Shown: positions 17,337-26,569 of the stretch, piece by piece | Layout of the letters: each line of letters begins with the position of its first letter | Position numbering within the stretch: the first letter of the stretch is position 1 | Source: JAWLFI01 sp964627995 | Lineage (GTDB): Bacteria > Bacteroidota > Bacteroidia > Chitinophagales > Saprospiraceae | DNA: 64,000 nucleotides | Assembly (NCBI GenBank): GCA_964627995.1 | Contig: CAZVLN010000006.1 | Span: forward strand, 1 to 64,000 | Direction: 5' to 3' | Translations under genes and position numbers: made by a program | The notes under the pieces: model-generated | Database searches by the model: none | What the model saw: the letters and a program-made list of their open reading frames with translations, nothing else | Told to the model about the DNA's origin: nothing

Positions 17337-18083
17337 CTAGTCAATCACATTGTTGCGCGCCATGATATCTACTAAGGCAATGGAAGCTTCTTCCATTTTA
17401 TTTACAATACCATCTATTTTACTGACAATATAATTGTAGAAAATCTGAAGTATAATCGCCACAATCAAACCGAAAACGGTTGTTAAAAGGGCAACTTTAA
17501 TACCTCCTGCAACTACAGATGGTGATAAATCCCCTGCGGCTTCGATATCCTCAAAGGCTCCAATCATACCAATTACCGTACCCATAAACCCAAGCATTGG
17601 AGCAATGGCGATAAAAAGTGAAATCCAAACTAAACCTTTTTCTAAAAGTCCCATTTGCACTGACCCGTAGGAAATGATTGCTTTCTCAACTGATTCAGCG
17701 CCTTTATCTGCTTTGTTTAAGCCTTCATAAAGAACACTTGCAGTAGGACCAGAAGTCTTTTTACATACTTCTTTCGCTTCTTCAATATTGCCATTACCCA
17801 GCTCCTCATCAATTTTGTTAAGCAATTTATCAACATTGGTTGTCGCAATACTAAGTGTAATGATGCGCTCAATACAGAAAGCCAAACCTAAAATCAAGGT
17901 GACCAATACAAAACTCATGAAGACCCAGTTCCCATCGATAAACTTCTCTTTAAGAACCTGGAATGCGCCTGTCGTGGCTTCACCGCCGTCTTGCGCCATT
18001 AGAGCTGCCGCGCCTACAAATGAAACGAGGGTAAATACCGCCGTAATGGAAAAAAGTCTTCGTAACATATTCTGATTTTTCAT
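17337..18083 (-). CDS. exbB: ExbB/MotA/TolQ proton channel protein
   Basis: A pentameric inner-membrane channel subunit that works with ExbD to power TonB-dependent outer-membrane transport. The ATG at 18083 gives 248 residues: an N-terminal hydrophobic segment resembling a signal ('LFSITAVFTLVSFVGAAALMA'-like), then three family membrane helices. 'APMLGFMGTVIGMIGAF' is the conserved MotA/ExbB signature, followed by the last helix with 'KVALLTTVFGLIVAI'. The open frame extends 66 bases further upstream, but that segment looks untranslated. It is the first gene of the ExbB-membrane protein-ExbD-ExbD operon. Confidence 0.93.
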   Translation of the reverse strand: MKNQNMLRRLFSITAVFTLVSFVGAAALMAQDGGEATTGAFQVLKEKFIDGNWVFMSFVLVTLILGLAFCIERIITLSIATTNVDKLLNKIDEELGNGNIEEAKEVCKKTSGPTASVLYEGLNKADKGAESVEKAIISYGSVQMGLLEKGLVWISLFIAIAPMLGFMGTVIGMIGAFEDIEAAGDLSPSVVAGGIKVALLTTVFGLIVAIILQIFYNYIVSKIDGIVNKMEEASIALVDIMARNNVID

Positions 18084-18181
18084 GTGGATAATGGTTACAA
18101 GTTTAAAACTTATGAGACCAATATATGAATATCTTCTGAAATAATCCATTGATACACCTATATTAATTTCTCATTAAGATG

Positions 18182-18270
18182 CGGAGAGTGAGGGATTCGA
18201 ACCCTCGATACCCCGTTGAGGGTATACACGCTTTCCAAGCGTGCGCCTTCGACCGCTCGGCCAACTCTCC
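18182..18270 (-). tRNA. tRNA-Ser (anticodon GGA)
   Basis: On the minus strand, acceptor stem GGAGAGT pairs with ACTCTCC and the discriminator is G. The anticodon arm CACGC-TTGGAAA-GCGTG gives anticodon GGA (reads UCC/UCU). A long variable arm forms a hairpin (TACCCTC...GGGTA), typical of tRNA-Ser, and the T loop contains GGTTCGAATCC. No encoded CCA. It sits between tatD and the ExbB operon, both on the same strand. Confidence 0.95.
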
Positions 18271-18328
18271 GTATTAACTAATACTGCACAAATGTTGAAA
18301 AACTCCTGCAGTTATCAAAATCTTTTTT

Positions 18329-19129
18329 TTATTTCGGCTCTGTTGCCTCAGCTCCATCCTCATTTTTTTTCCTAACTCCGAATATTTCTTCAGCATTTCT
18401 ATTTGTTCGCTCAATAATTTTTTCGACATCCATTTGATGTAGCTCTGCGATCTTCTTAGCAATAAGCGGCAAATATGAAGGTTCATTTGTTTTAGATCGA
18501 TAGGGATGTGGAGCTAAATAAGGTGCGTCTGTTTCTAGCACAAGCGAATCAATGGGTAGATCTGCCACCACTTTGTCTAAGCCGGCGTTTTTGAAGGTTA
18601 CTATTCCCCCAACTCCAATTTTGAATCCCAAGTCGACTATAGCTTCGGCCTGCTTAGGTGTTCCGGTAAAACAATGGAAAATGCCTCTAATCGCAGGCCC
18701 GGCAGCCTGGATAATCTCAATTGTATCATCAATGGCTGAGCGAGAGTGCAAAATAATTGGCAAATCGAGCTCTAAGGCCCATTCAACATGTCTGCCCAAA
18801 CAAGCTTTTTGTTCCTTCACATGCGCTGTATCCCAGTAATAATCCAGACCGGTTTCTCCAATACCTGCAAGCTCGGATAGCTTCAGCTGGGCTTCGATAC
18901 GATCCATATGTTCGGCCCAATCCTCCCCAACATAGCAAGGGTGCAAGCCCAGCATGGGCTTCAAAAAAGAAGGATAACGATTTGCCAAGTTCATCATAGG
19001 TTCTATACTATCCCCGTTAATATTGGGCATATAAATTTTCTGAACCCCGGCAGAACGAGCGCGTTCCAACATTTCACCTCGATCATCATCAAATTGCTTA
19101 GCAAAGACGTGTGCATGAGTGTCGATCAT
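18329..19129 (-). CDS. TatD family metal-dependent hydrolase (DNase)
   Basis: A 266-residue TIM-barrel metallohydrolase; E. coli TatD is a 3'-5' DNA/RNA exonuclease and related family members remove D-amino acids from tRNA. Metal ligands visible in order: 'MIDTHAHVF' (His5, His7), 'GIGETGLDYYWD' (Glu), 'ILHSRSA' (His), 'GIFHCFTGTP' (His) and 'LVLETDAPYLAPHPYR' (Asp). The last motif and length define the TatD group. The gene is divergent from RNase H1. Substrate is inferred from the family. Confidence 0.93.
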   Translation of the reverse strand: MIDTHAHVFAKQFDDDRGEMLERARSAGVQKIYMPNINGDSIEPMMNLANRYPSFLKPMLGLHPCYVGEDWAEHMDRIEAQLKLSELAGIGETGLDYYWDTAHVKEQKACLGRHVEWALELDLPIILHSRSAIDDTIEIIQAAGPAIRGIFHCFTGTPKQAEAIVDLGFKIGVGGIVTFKNAGLDKVVADLPIDSLVLETDAPYLAPHPYRSKTNEPSYLPLIAKKIAELHQMDVEKIIERTNRNAEEIFGVRKKNEDGAEATEPK

Positions 19130-19254
19130 AGATTATCACATTTATCTGACTTCGATAATGGCAAAGTAACTCTAATTCCACATGAAAACAAAACACCTTT
19201 ACAAGCAAGCCTATTTCTATAGATACAAGGACTGCTTTTTTGTATCTTCGATTC

Positions 19255-19884
19255 ATGGCCAAAAAACAAAAATACTATGTCGTTTGGGTGGGTGAAACTC
19301 CCGGCATTTACGATAGCTGGGGAGAATGTCAACTTCAAATAAAAGGCTACCCCGGCGCAAAATATAAATCTTTCACCTCCCGCCAGGCTGCCGAAGAAGC
19401 ATATCACAATGGCCCAATATACCAAAAACGCTCGTCCGCTAAAACACCCAAAAACTTACTTAGGCCTCCGTCGGATTTAGATCCAATGGCACTCTCTGTA
19501 GATGCGGCCTGTAGCGGCAATCCCGGAGATATGGAATACCGGGGGGTGTGGGTGGCCACTGGTGAGGAGTGGTTTAAAAAAGGTCCTTTTCGGATGGGCA
19601 CAAATAATATTGGTGAATTTTTGGCCATAGTTCACGCAGCAGCATTATTACAACAATCCGGGATAACCACAACGCCTATATATACGGATTCTCGAACGGC
19701 CATGGCTTGGATTCGCAAAAAAAAGGCCAATACCAAGTTGAAGTTTGACCATAAAAATAGAAAGTTGAAGGAGCTAATCACGCGGGCAGAGGCTTGGCTT
19801 CAAAATAATACCATTACCAATCCCATTAAAAAATGGGAGACCAAATCCTGGGGTGAGATCCCGGCAGATTTTGGTAGAAAATAG
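19255..19884 (+). CDS. Ribonuclease H1 with N-terminal caulimovirus-type (viroplasmin) domain
   Basis: Cleaves the RNA strand of RNA-DNA hybrids. The 209-residue protein starts at the ATG at 19255 ('MAKKQKYYVVWVGETPGIYD'). Residues 1-50 form the small hybrid-binding viroplasmin-like domain of eukaryotic-type RNase H1. Residues about 78-209 are the catalytic domain, with the four acidic active-site residues in place: Asp83, Glu121, Asp145 and Asp205. The C-terminus 'WGEIPADFGRK' is typical of the Bacteroidota form. Structured element B follows immediately. Confidence 0.94.
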   Translation: MAKKQKYYVVWVGETPGIYDSWGECQLQIKGYPGAKYKSFTSRQAAEEAYHNGPIYQKRSSAKTPKNLLRPPSDLDPMALSVDAACSGNPGDMEYRGVWVATGEEWFKKGPFRMGTNNIGEFLAIVHAAALLQQSGITTTPIYTDSRTAMAWIRKKKANTKLKFDHKNRKLKELITRAEAWLQNNTITNPIKKWETKSWGEIPADFGRK

Positions 19885-19891
19885 TTTGCTT

Positions 19892-20018
19892 TTATTTTTT
19901 TGGGCGCTTCCCCGCATCTATCGATACGGGGCCAGGCTGTCCGTGGGTTCCGTCCTGCAGGGCTTTGCCCTTTAGACTCCCGCCTGCGGCGAGACCACTC
20001 CCATCCTTAGCGCATAGG
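19892..20018 (-). repeat. GC-rich structured intergenic element B
   Basis: Read on the minus strand it has AAGGATGGGAGTGG, then several short hairpins, then GGACAGCC, a hairpin of about 8 bp (19910-19931, CCCCG...CGGGG), GCGCCC and a run of seven A. This is the same block order as element A at 9601-9846. It lies between RNase H1 and def, just after the RNase H1 stop. Confidence 0.55.
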
Positions 20019-20058
20019 AATCCATTGTGGGTTTTATTTTTACATCTACACCTTATTA

Positions 20059-20619
20059 CTAGCGTTGCGCGAAATGGATAGGGTATTCTACTTTTACGGA
20101 CCCCCTCCGTACTTTATCCAATTTCCGTCTTACCATTCGCTTGCGAAGCGGTTTCAAGTGCTCCGTGAAAAGAACACCAAGGATGTGATCATATTCATGC
20201 TGAATTACACGCGCATCCATACCCGTATATTGCTCTTCATGCCATGCTCGATCTACATCTTGATACCGGATGGTGATTTCTTTTTCTCTCTCAACGTCTC
20301 CATGAACCTTAGGAATGCTTAGACAACCTTCTTCATAGGTCCACAGCCCTCCTTTTTCCTCAATTATCTCTGGATTAATAAATGCCTGTTTAATCCCACT
20401 CTTGCCTTCTTCATCAAGTTGGAGCGTATCCACCACAAAAATTCGGAGTGATTTACCGACTTGAGGCCCTGCCAAACCCACTCCCTGTGCATTATACATG
20501 GTAGCAAACATATTAGCCGCAAGCTGCTCCAGGCCCTCAAAGTCATCGGGGATGACTTGTCCAGGTTTTTTCAAAACACCGTGTCCGTAACCAAAAATTG
20601 GTAAGATTTTATCTCCCAT
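20059..20619 (-). CDS. def: Peptide deformylase
   Basis: Removes the N-formyl group from nascent proteins using a divalent metal. All three signature motifs are present: 'GVGLAGPQVG' (residues 46-55), 'EEGCLSIP' with metal ligand Cys99, and 'HEYDH' (residues 141-145) with the two His ligands and catalytic Glu. The 186 residues fit the type I bacterial enzyme. It is followed by ruvX upstream on the same strand with a 27-base gap. No fmt gene is adjacent. Confidence 0.96.
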   Translation of the reverse strand: MGDKILPIFGYGHGVLKKPGQVIPDDFEGLEQLAANMFATMYNAQGVGLAGPQVGKSLRIFVVDTLQLDEEGKSGIKQAFINPEIIEEKGGLWTYEEGCLSIPKVHGDVEREKEITIRYQDVDRAWHEEQYTGMDARVIQHEYDHILGVLFTEHLKPLRKRMVRRKLDKVRRGSVKVEYPIHFAQR

Positions 20620-20646
20620 AAATCAAATATCAACTTCTTTTCTTTA

Positions 20647-21060
20647 TTAAATATGCCCCAGATAGTCTTGTAAAATTAAAACAGCACTGATTTTATCAAT
20701 GCGCGCTTTATCTCTTCGTTGCTTTTTCTTTACTCCAGCTTTAATAATAATCTCCGAGGCTCTCTTTGAGGTATAATCCTCTGGATGTAAAACAATTAAA
20801 AGTTCAGGAAAGTTCTTTTTTAGTTTTCTAGCTAGACCTTTTATATGAGGATAAAGCATTGTGGGCGATCCATCCGCATGTTCCGGATACCCCAAGACCA
20901 CCTTTTCTACTTGCTCTTCTTTAATATAAGCTTCCATAAAACCCCAATAGTCCTCCTGGCTCTGTGTTGGGAGCCCATTCACTGTAATTTGTAGTGGGTC
21001 GGTTGTGGCAAAGCCTATGCGCTTATTTCCATAATCGACCGCCATTATTCTAGCCATCAT
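20647..21060 (-). CDS. ruvX: Putative pre-16S rRNA nuclease / Holliday junction resolvase-like protein (YqgF/RuvX)
   Basis: A 137-residue RNase H-fold nuclease implicated in 16S rRNA 5'-end maturation (YqgF). The first acidic active-site residue is in 'IMAVDYGNKRIGFA' (Asp9). 'EKVVLGYPEHADGSPT' matches the conserved central strand. A C-terminal 'RDKARIDKISAVLILQDYL' carries the final Asp of the family ('D..AA..iL..yl'). The gene is upstream of def on the same strand, a common Bacteroidota pairing. Confidence 0.92.
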   Translation of the reverse strand: MMARIMAVDYGNKRIGFATTDPLQITVNGLPTQSQEDYWGFMEAYIKEEQVEKVVLGYPEHADGSPTMLYPHIKGLARKLKKNFPELLIVLHPEDYTSKRASEIIIKAGVKKKQRRDKARIDKISAVLILQDYLGHI

Positions 21061-21189
21061 GCAAATATAAAAGTTTTCGACACGGTCAAAAATATCCCAA
21101 GATTAAAGATAATAGGCACAAAATCTATCTTTTGGCACGGTAGTTGCAGCTATAAATTTAGTTTTAGTCGACAAGTTGGGATAAAAAAA

Positions 21190-21220
21190 GACCCCCTCCA
21201 CACATTTGTGGAGAGGGGTC
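21190..21220 (-). terminator. Rho-independent terminator of the large T9SS protein gene
   Basis: A very GC-rich stem (GACCCC-CTCCACA paired with TGTGGAG-A-GGGGTC, one bulge) around a 4-base loop, followed on the minus strand by a run of seven T. It lies 36 bases after the stop codon at 21256. Confidence 0.9.
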
Positions 21221-21255
21221 CCATCCCAAAAACAGTAAACAGTAATACTTAGCCG

Positions 21256-24200
21256 TTATTTGATAACGACCATTTTCTTGGATGCTGAGTGATTTCCACT
21301 TTCCAATTTATAGAATACCACACCTTCAGATCTTACATCCTGAACGGAAAGCTCAATTTGGTTATAACCTTTTTGTCCTTCCTCTTCCACGACATGCAAT
21401 TCTCGTCCATCTCCATCAATAACCGTTAGTGTAAAGTCTCCGCGCTCTGGTAATACAAATCCAACAAGTGTTTTGTCGCTAAACGGGTTAGGACTGTTCT
21501 GATAAAGTGCAAATTCATTAAAGTTCTCTTCTGAAGAACGGAACTTGACAAGTGTTGATTTTATACCCACATTATCATACGCCTCTGACTTAGTAATATC
21601 ATCAGAAAGGCTTACAGTCGATGCCATAGAACCGACTCTTGTTGTTTTAAATTCGAGTGTAAACAAGACTTCACTTGCATCAAATGATTGCGGTTGTACA
21701 TCGTTCCAACTGAAGGTTACAGCCTTTTTATCTGCGTGCCACCCAATATTCCCGGATCCTAACTCAAGAGCACCTGGGTTTACGTTAGTTAACTCCACAG
21801 CTGAACCATTATAATACATGGTCATTTGGAACCCAAGGATGTTGTTAAAGTCTTCCGATCTCACGGGGATTGAAATAGTCTCTCCTGCTTCAAACTCTAC
21901 ATCATTCATAACCCATGTCAACGGATTGTTACTTCTTCCACCAGCTACATCACTTACACTGCCATCTATATCTCCGACCTTTATTGCGTAGAAGTCAATA
22001 TCTGTCATGTCAGAATTCAAGTTTGCAATGCCATAGTTTTCTTCAAATTGGTCATTCAATGGATTAGCACTGAATTGGTAATCCTGATCTACATATCGCC
22101 ATGCTGAATTATTAGGGAATTGATCTTCAATACCCAAAATAGCTCTACGTAAATCAATTATATCAGCTCCTGTAACCCGCCTATCGTTGTTAACGTCAGC
22201 GGCCAATAATCCGTAGGCACCTTCCATCATATTTATCCCTAAAATATGTTGCTGAATAAGCAGTACATCAAAGGTATTTACACCCATTAAAAGGTCACCA
22301 TCTCGATTAGGCATTACTTTATATTGCCCTCCTTCAGGCATAGGGCTAAAGCTATAGTTTCCTTCTTCATCTGTAGTTGAAGACGCAAATGCTCCTTCTA
22401 AATCAACCTCAACTTCATTTACAGCAGATTGAGATATAGGGTTCATAATATTACCTGCAATCGGGAACGTGAGTCCTTGACCACCCTGATCGCATGCTCC
22501 ATTCATCGCTTGTACAATTACTTCAACAGAGCAAAAAGATGAGGTCCCATTACTAGCATGTACCCATACTTCAACTGTAGGAGTATCAATTACATCATCG
22601 CAAGTAAACATGTATAAAGTATCGGTAGGGTCATCTTCAGAGTAAGATACGGTAATATCAAATCCACAAGAATGGAGTGAGCCTCCATCAAAATAACTTA
22701 CAGGAAGCTCAAGCATACCTCCGTCAATCTCTCCATCGCCGTCGGTGTCCACAGGCATCAGGCCAACTATTTTCCTCTCACATATAGGAGATGGGCCTTT
22801 CTCGCTTGAAATGGAGAATATGTAGCTGCAAGAAGTTACATTACCACATTGATCAGAAACTGACCACTCGATCTCGTGTTCACCGACTGGATAATCTCCT
22901 GATGCAACGTTTGTCGTTCCAAAATAGTCAAAAGTGCCGTCCTTAAATTCGTCAATTCGCCAGCTGAAAACAAGGTTTTCGTTCGCTGTGCAGTCGTCTT
23001 CGGCGTCTTGAAGTAAGGTCACAAATCGACCATTACAATCATTATCTATTGATACTAACATGGTATCCGTGCATGGCAATGTAAATGTCGGTGCAACATT
23101 GTTCATAACTTTGATAACCTGGGTTTGCTCATAGGGCTGGTCGCCTCCACTTTCGTAAGTACACCAGTCTAGAACTTTCCAAGTCCGTAAAATTTTATAA
23201 CAAGCTGGATCATTAGGGTCATCGATTGGGAAGAATGCATCACTTGAACTAATAGCTATTTGTGCACACTCTTCGCCTACAAAAGTGGGGAAACCTTCTC
23301 CCGGGAATTCACTCTCGATAAATGCCGGAGTTAAGTCTGAGCCCAAGTTGCAATTATTGATAAGCACTACATCTTCCGGGAAATCAATATTATCCTCAAT
23401 AAAAGGGGTAGGGTTTTCAAAGGTAATCGTTTGGATATCCATCGCCTGCATTTCATTGCCTGCGCCCATAGCCATAAATGTTCTAAAGATATTTCCCGTA
23501 CCACATGACTCTATATCAATGCTATCGACAACGGAAATGGTTACATCGCAATTATCATAAGCAAAACCATCCAATCCTCTGAATTCTGGTCCGGTAACTC
23601 CATTTCCTGGATCATTCAAAATGATGCTATCTCTTGGGTCTAAAGATGGATCAAAGATATCGTTTGGATTATCTACTATTTCTACATCTCCAAAAATGCT
23701 TAAATCATTTTCGTCAAAAGGAAACTCGCAAGTAACCGTGATATCATCTGGTGCTTCTATCGAGGCAGGTAGTTTATCCTGAACCTCCACATTGACCATA
23801 CATTCATTACTATTTCCCGATTCATCAGTTACCCGAAGGATTACTTGAATGGAGTTGTTCGGAATATCTTCACAGCAGAACTCAACTGATGGGCCAAAAG
23901 TAGTAGGCTCTCCATCGCAATCCAGGTTCATCCTCGCCACTTCGTATGTCATTATAGGACCGCACTCATCATAACTTCCGTCATCAATACTAGCAGCAAA
24001 GACTTTTGCTCTACCGTCAATGGTTAATGAAACAGATGTGTTCTGGTCACATACAGGAACAGGAGGTGTATTGTCAATCACGTTGACATCTATAGTATCT
24101 GTGCCAGCTCCGCTACTAAAACAATCGTCATTTGCCGTTATAACTACCTCCCAACTTCCAATAGGTAAATTCAGTGCAAAAGCCACAGGAGATGTTGACT

Positions 24201-25338
24201 CTTGTGTAGTCACACCCGGCGCATTGGTGCTTACCGCATAGTAAGTAATAGTATCGCTGCAGTTATCCGTTACCGTTGCCGGGGGAATGATTACAGTTGC
24301 ATTACAGGAAAAATGCGAGGTCGTCACTTCAATAAAATCATTCTGAGCAACTACTACAGGCGGTTCTTCATCATTAATTTTGATGACTTGTATGTATGTG
24401 AATAAGCGATCAGACCCACTACACCATTCCATGCCAGTCCACTCTCTAACGATTTTAGTTCCACATTGTATGGGGAATTCGTGATCCACAAAGGTGAATG
24501 ATAAATTACATGCATCCACAGGATCAGGATATAATGGTATACCTTGATACTCGGGAACCCCAATTTCAAACCAATCTGGATAATTGTTGCCATTATCATC
24601 CCAACTAGGATCATTGCATAAAAGCGATGTATCGTTAGCAGGCCAGTCTATAATTGACGTGTCTATACGTGTAAAATAAGTAGTGTCAGTACACATGGGT
24701 GATCTATTACCAGAAGCGTCTTCGGCTTGGTAATCCCGAATCATGTATTTTATAAATTCGTCATCGCAAATACTTATGTATTGACGAGGCCCTACTATAA
24801 TTTCAATATCAGCTGAATCCGTGCAGTTATCAGATAGAGAACCTAAAGCCGGCTCCAAAATACCCTCCAGACAACTCACTGTGTCATTCCTGCATTCTAT
24901 AATCGGCGGCATCTTATCCTCAACTAAGGCATTGGTCCAACAAAAATTATTGTTGCCACCTGCTCCAGTGTAGTAAACTTCCACCATCACCTCTTCATCT
25001 AAGTAGGCGTGCAAGTCAACAACTAGATTTCCAGTATCACTACTAGCGATCGTGTCACCGCTTGTATCATAAATAATAATAGCAAAATCCTCGTCGTCTG
25101 GACTTTGGTTACAACCTACAGGCAAATATGCCAATGTAGACCAATTTAGATCAGCTTCACAGCTTTGACCAACAGAAATGTTCACATTTTTACAACTAAT
25201 GGAACATTGAGCTTGTAATTGATTTGCCACCAGGGCAAAAAGGAAGAAAAGTGCTAAAGTCAAAGTTGTTTTGTGTTTACCGTTTGCTTTGCGACTTGAT
25301 CTTCCGATGGGTACGAGTGTAAAATTCGTTTTCCTCAT
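21256..25338 (-). CDS. Large secreted protein with HYR-like repeats, dockerin and cohesin-like modules and T9SS type A signal
   Basis: A 1360-residue secreted protein, probably displayed on the cell surface. After an N-terminal membrane/signal segment (about 25-44) it has many Cys-rich immunoglobulin-like repeats of the HYR type ('PP.i.C...dtvs...', 'VTDNCSDTITYY', 'VSDQCGNVTSCSY'). Near residues 1035-1100 are two dockerin-type calcium loops ('RDGDLLMGVNTFDVLL' and 'DVNNDRRVTGADIIDL'). Then comes a cohesin-like beta-sandwich ('WVMNDVEFEAGETISIPV'), and finally a T9SS type A C-terminal domain ('YQNSPNPFSDKTLVGF'...'KMVVIK'). It may bind surfaces, polysaccharides or partner proteins. No catalytic domain is seen. 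Confidence 0.85.
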   Translation of the reverse strand: MRKTNFTLVPIGRSSRKANGKHKTTLTLALFFLFALVANQLQAQCSISCKNVNISVGQSCEADLNWSTLAYLPVGCNQSPDDEDFAIIIYDTSGDTIASSDTGNLVVDLHAYLDEEVMVEVYYTGAGGNNNFCWTNALVEDKMPPIIECRNDTVSCLEGILEPALGSLSDNCTDSADIEIIVGPRQYISICDDEFIKYMIRDYQAEDASGNRSPMCTDTTYFTRIDTSIIDWPANDTSLLCNDPSWDDNGNNYPDWFEIGVPEYQGIPLYPDPVDACNLSFTFVDHEFPIQCGTKIVREWTGMEWCSGSDRLFTYIQVIKINDEEPPVVVAQNDFIEVTTSHFSCNATVIIPPATVTDNCSDTITYYAVSTNAPGVTTQESTSPVAFALNLPIGSWEVVITANDDCFSSGAGTDTIDVNVIDNTPPVPVCDQNTSVSLTIDGRAKVFAASIDDGSYDECGPIMTYEVARMNLDCDGEPTTFGPSVEFCCEDIPNNSIQVILRVTDESGNSNECMVNVEVQDKLPASIEAPDDITVTCEFPFDENDLSIFGDVEIVDNPNDIFDPSLDPRDSIILNDPGNGVTGPEFRGLDGFAYDNCDVTISVVDSIDIESCGTGNIFRTFMAMGAGNEMQAMDIQTITFENPTPFIEDNIDFPEDVVLINNCNLGSDLTPAFIESEFPGEGFPTFVGEECAQIAISSSDAFFPIDDPNDPACYKILRTWKVLDWCTYESGGDQPYEQTQVIKVMNNVAPTFTLPCTDTMLVSIDNDCNGRFVTLLQDAEDDCTANENLVFSWRIDEFKDGTFDYFGTTNVASGDYPVGEHEIEWSVSDQCGNVTSCSYIFSISSEKGPSPICERKIVGLMPVDTDGDGEIDGGMLELPVSYFDGGSLHSCGFDITVSYSEDDPTDTLYMFTCDDVIDTPTVEVWVHASNGTSSFCSVEVIVQAMNGACDQGGQGLTFPIAGNIMNPISQSAVNEVEVDLEGAFASSTTDEEGNYSFSPMPEGGQYKVMPNRDGDLLMGVNTFDVLLIQQHILGINMMEGAYGLLAADVNNDRRVTGADIIDLRRAILGIEDQFPNNSAWRYVDQDYQFSANPLNDQFEENYGIANLNSDMTDIDFYAIKVGDIDGSVSDVAGGRSNNPLTWVMNDVEFEAGETISIPVRSEDFNNILGFQMTMYYNGSAVELTNVNPGALELGSGNIGWHADKKAVTFSWNDVQPQSFDASEVLFTLEFKTTRVGSMASTVSLSDDITKSEAYDNVGIKSTLVKFRSSEENFNEFALYQNSPNPFSDKTLVGFVLPERGDFTLTVIDGDGRELHVVEEEGQKGYNQIELSVQDVRSEGVVFYKLESGNHSASKKMVVIK

Positions 25339-25522
25339 GAGATCTTAGATTTAAATTTGAAAATGATACTGTTTGTATAGTGCACAGCAAATGGGATGGG
25401 AACATCCATTCACCGCTTTATCCAAAATAGCGCGCCCTCATAGATACTTTTATCTAAAGGAACAATGCTGGATTCATTATCAATTTAAATCAGGTTGGTT
25501 GGCAGTCCCAAGCTAAAAGCTC

Positions 25523-25558
25523 AAGACCATTTGATCGGGAAGAGTGGTTGGTCTTCCC
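25523..25558 (-). promoter_or_regulatory. Putative leader with two alternative hairpins
   Basis: The 7-base block at 25523-25529 (AAGACCA) can pair with 25549-25555 (TGGTCTT). The block at 25537-25543 (GGGAAGA) can pair with 25552-25558 (TCTTCCC). The two stems share bases 25552-25555 and cannot form together, the hallmark of a switch. Just beside them, AGCT-AAA-AGCT forms a third small stem. No known riboswitch consensus is recognised. Transcription from here into the 25338 gene is assumed. Confidence 0.35.
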
Positions 25559-25775
25559 TTGTGGGTTGGAACGAACGAACTTTTTCGTATCGCTATTGCA
25601 AATATATATTAAGAATATGAATATATATCTGAGATTACATGGTATTTTTCATATTATGCGTTTATGATATTCTTAAAGTGCTGTTTATTAGTATTTTTCG
25701 AATATGCATAAGTAAATATATTATAAAATAAACTAATATAATTCATAGTCTCTTCTAAATTGATCGCATAAAAAA

Positions 25776-25800
25776 AGGAGTATTGAAATTCAATACTCCT
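25776..25800. terminator. Bidirectional terminator after rplY
   Basis: A perfect 10-bp stem AGGAGTATTG/CAATACTCCT with a 5-base loop. T residues follow on the + side and a run of A precedes it, so it can also terminate minus-strand transcription, 30 bases after the rplY stop. Confidence 0.85.
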
Positions 25801-25829
25801 TTTTATTATCCTTGAAAATTGATTATAAC

Positions 25830-26495
25830 TTATTCTTTTACTTCCGCATTGCTGTCTTCTCCACCTTCTTCGGTTGTCTCACCTGCATCTTCTCCTTCTT
25901 CAATATCAACAATTGCTCCCTCTTCTATCATCTCAGCCACTGTCTTAATCGTTCTTGGAACCTGAATGGAAGCAATAGGAATACTTGGATGATTTACGAT
26001 TTCGAAAGACGCGTCTTCGCCAATGTCTTTTACCCGAACCGTGTCACCCATACCCATTTTAGATATGTCGATAAACAGTTCGTTAATTAAATGTTTAGGG
26101 GTCGTTTTGATTTCTACTTTACGCAGAGTCTGGACGAGTCGACCGCCATCAGTAACTCCTGGCGCTGTACCGTGAAGGTGGACAGGAATCTGAACACGAA
26201 CTTTTCGATCCTCAACGAGTTTGAGTAGATCGATATGTAAAATTTCATCTGTAACCGGATGGAAATCCACTTTCTTGAGTATACAGCGATACACTTCACC
26301 GTCAACTTCAACCTCAACTTTTTTAAAGTCGGGAGTATAAATCAAATCCTTAAAATCAATAGGATTTGCTGAAAAATGTAAAGACGTACTTTTTCCATAT
26401 AAATTGCACGGTATCAAACCTTCTCGGCGTAATGCTTTTGTAGCTTTTTTACCTAGGTCCTTTCGGATTTCTCCTTTCACTTGTATTACTTCCAT
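25830..26495 (-). CDS. rplY: 50S ribosomal protein L25 (general stress protein CTC type)
   Basis: L25 binds 5S rRNA. The long 221-residue CTC form has an N-terminal L25 domain ('VIQVKGEIRKDLGKKATK', 'EGLIPCNLYGKS') and a C-terminal TL5/CTC beta domain ('VQIPVHLHGTAPGVTDGG', 'LINELFIDISKMGMGDTV'). A Glu-rich acidic tail of about 30 residues ends the chain, typical in Bacteroidota. It is adjacent to prs (74-base gap), the usual pairing, and is probably co-transcribed with it. Confidence 0.95.
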   Translation of the reverse strand: MEVIQVKGEIRKDLGKKATKALRREGLIPCNLYGKSTSLHFSANPIDFKDLIYTPDFKKVEVEVDGEVYRCILKKVDFHPVTDEILHIDLLKLVEDRKVRVQIPVHLHGTAPGVTDGGRLVQTLRKVEIKTTPKHLINELFIDISKMGMGDTVRVKDIGEDASFEIVNHPSIPIASIQVPRTIKTVAEMIEEGAIVDIEEGEDAGETTEEGGEDSNAEVKE

Positions 26496-26569
26496 ATCAT
26501 CCAGTATTTAAACGGAGGGCAAAGATAAAAAAAGCTAATTAATTCTCTAGCTTTATACCTGCATTTTCT

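Larger units (their letters stand above)
25339..25829. other. 491-base intergenic region with a structured leader
   Basis: No ORF of note. It contains a leader-like region with two mutually exclusive hairpins (25523-25558) about 185-220 bases upstream of the large T9SS protein gene, then very AT-rich sequence (25600-25760), then a bidirectional terminator. Confidence 0.6.
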
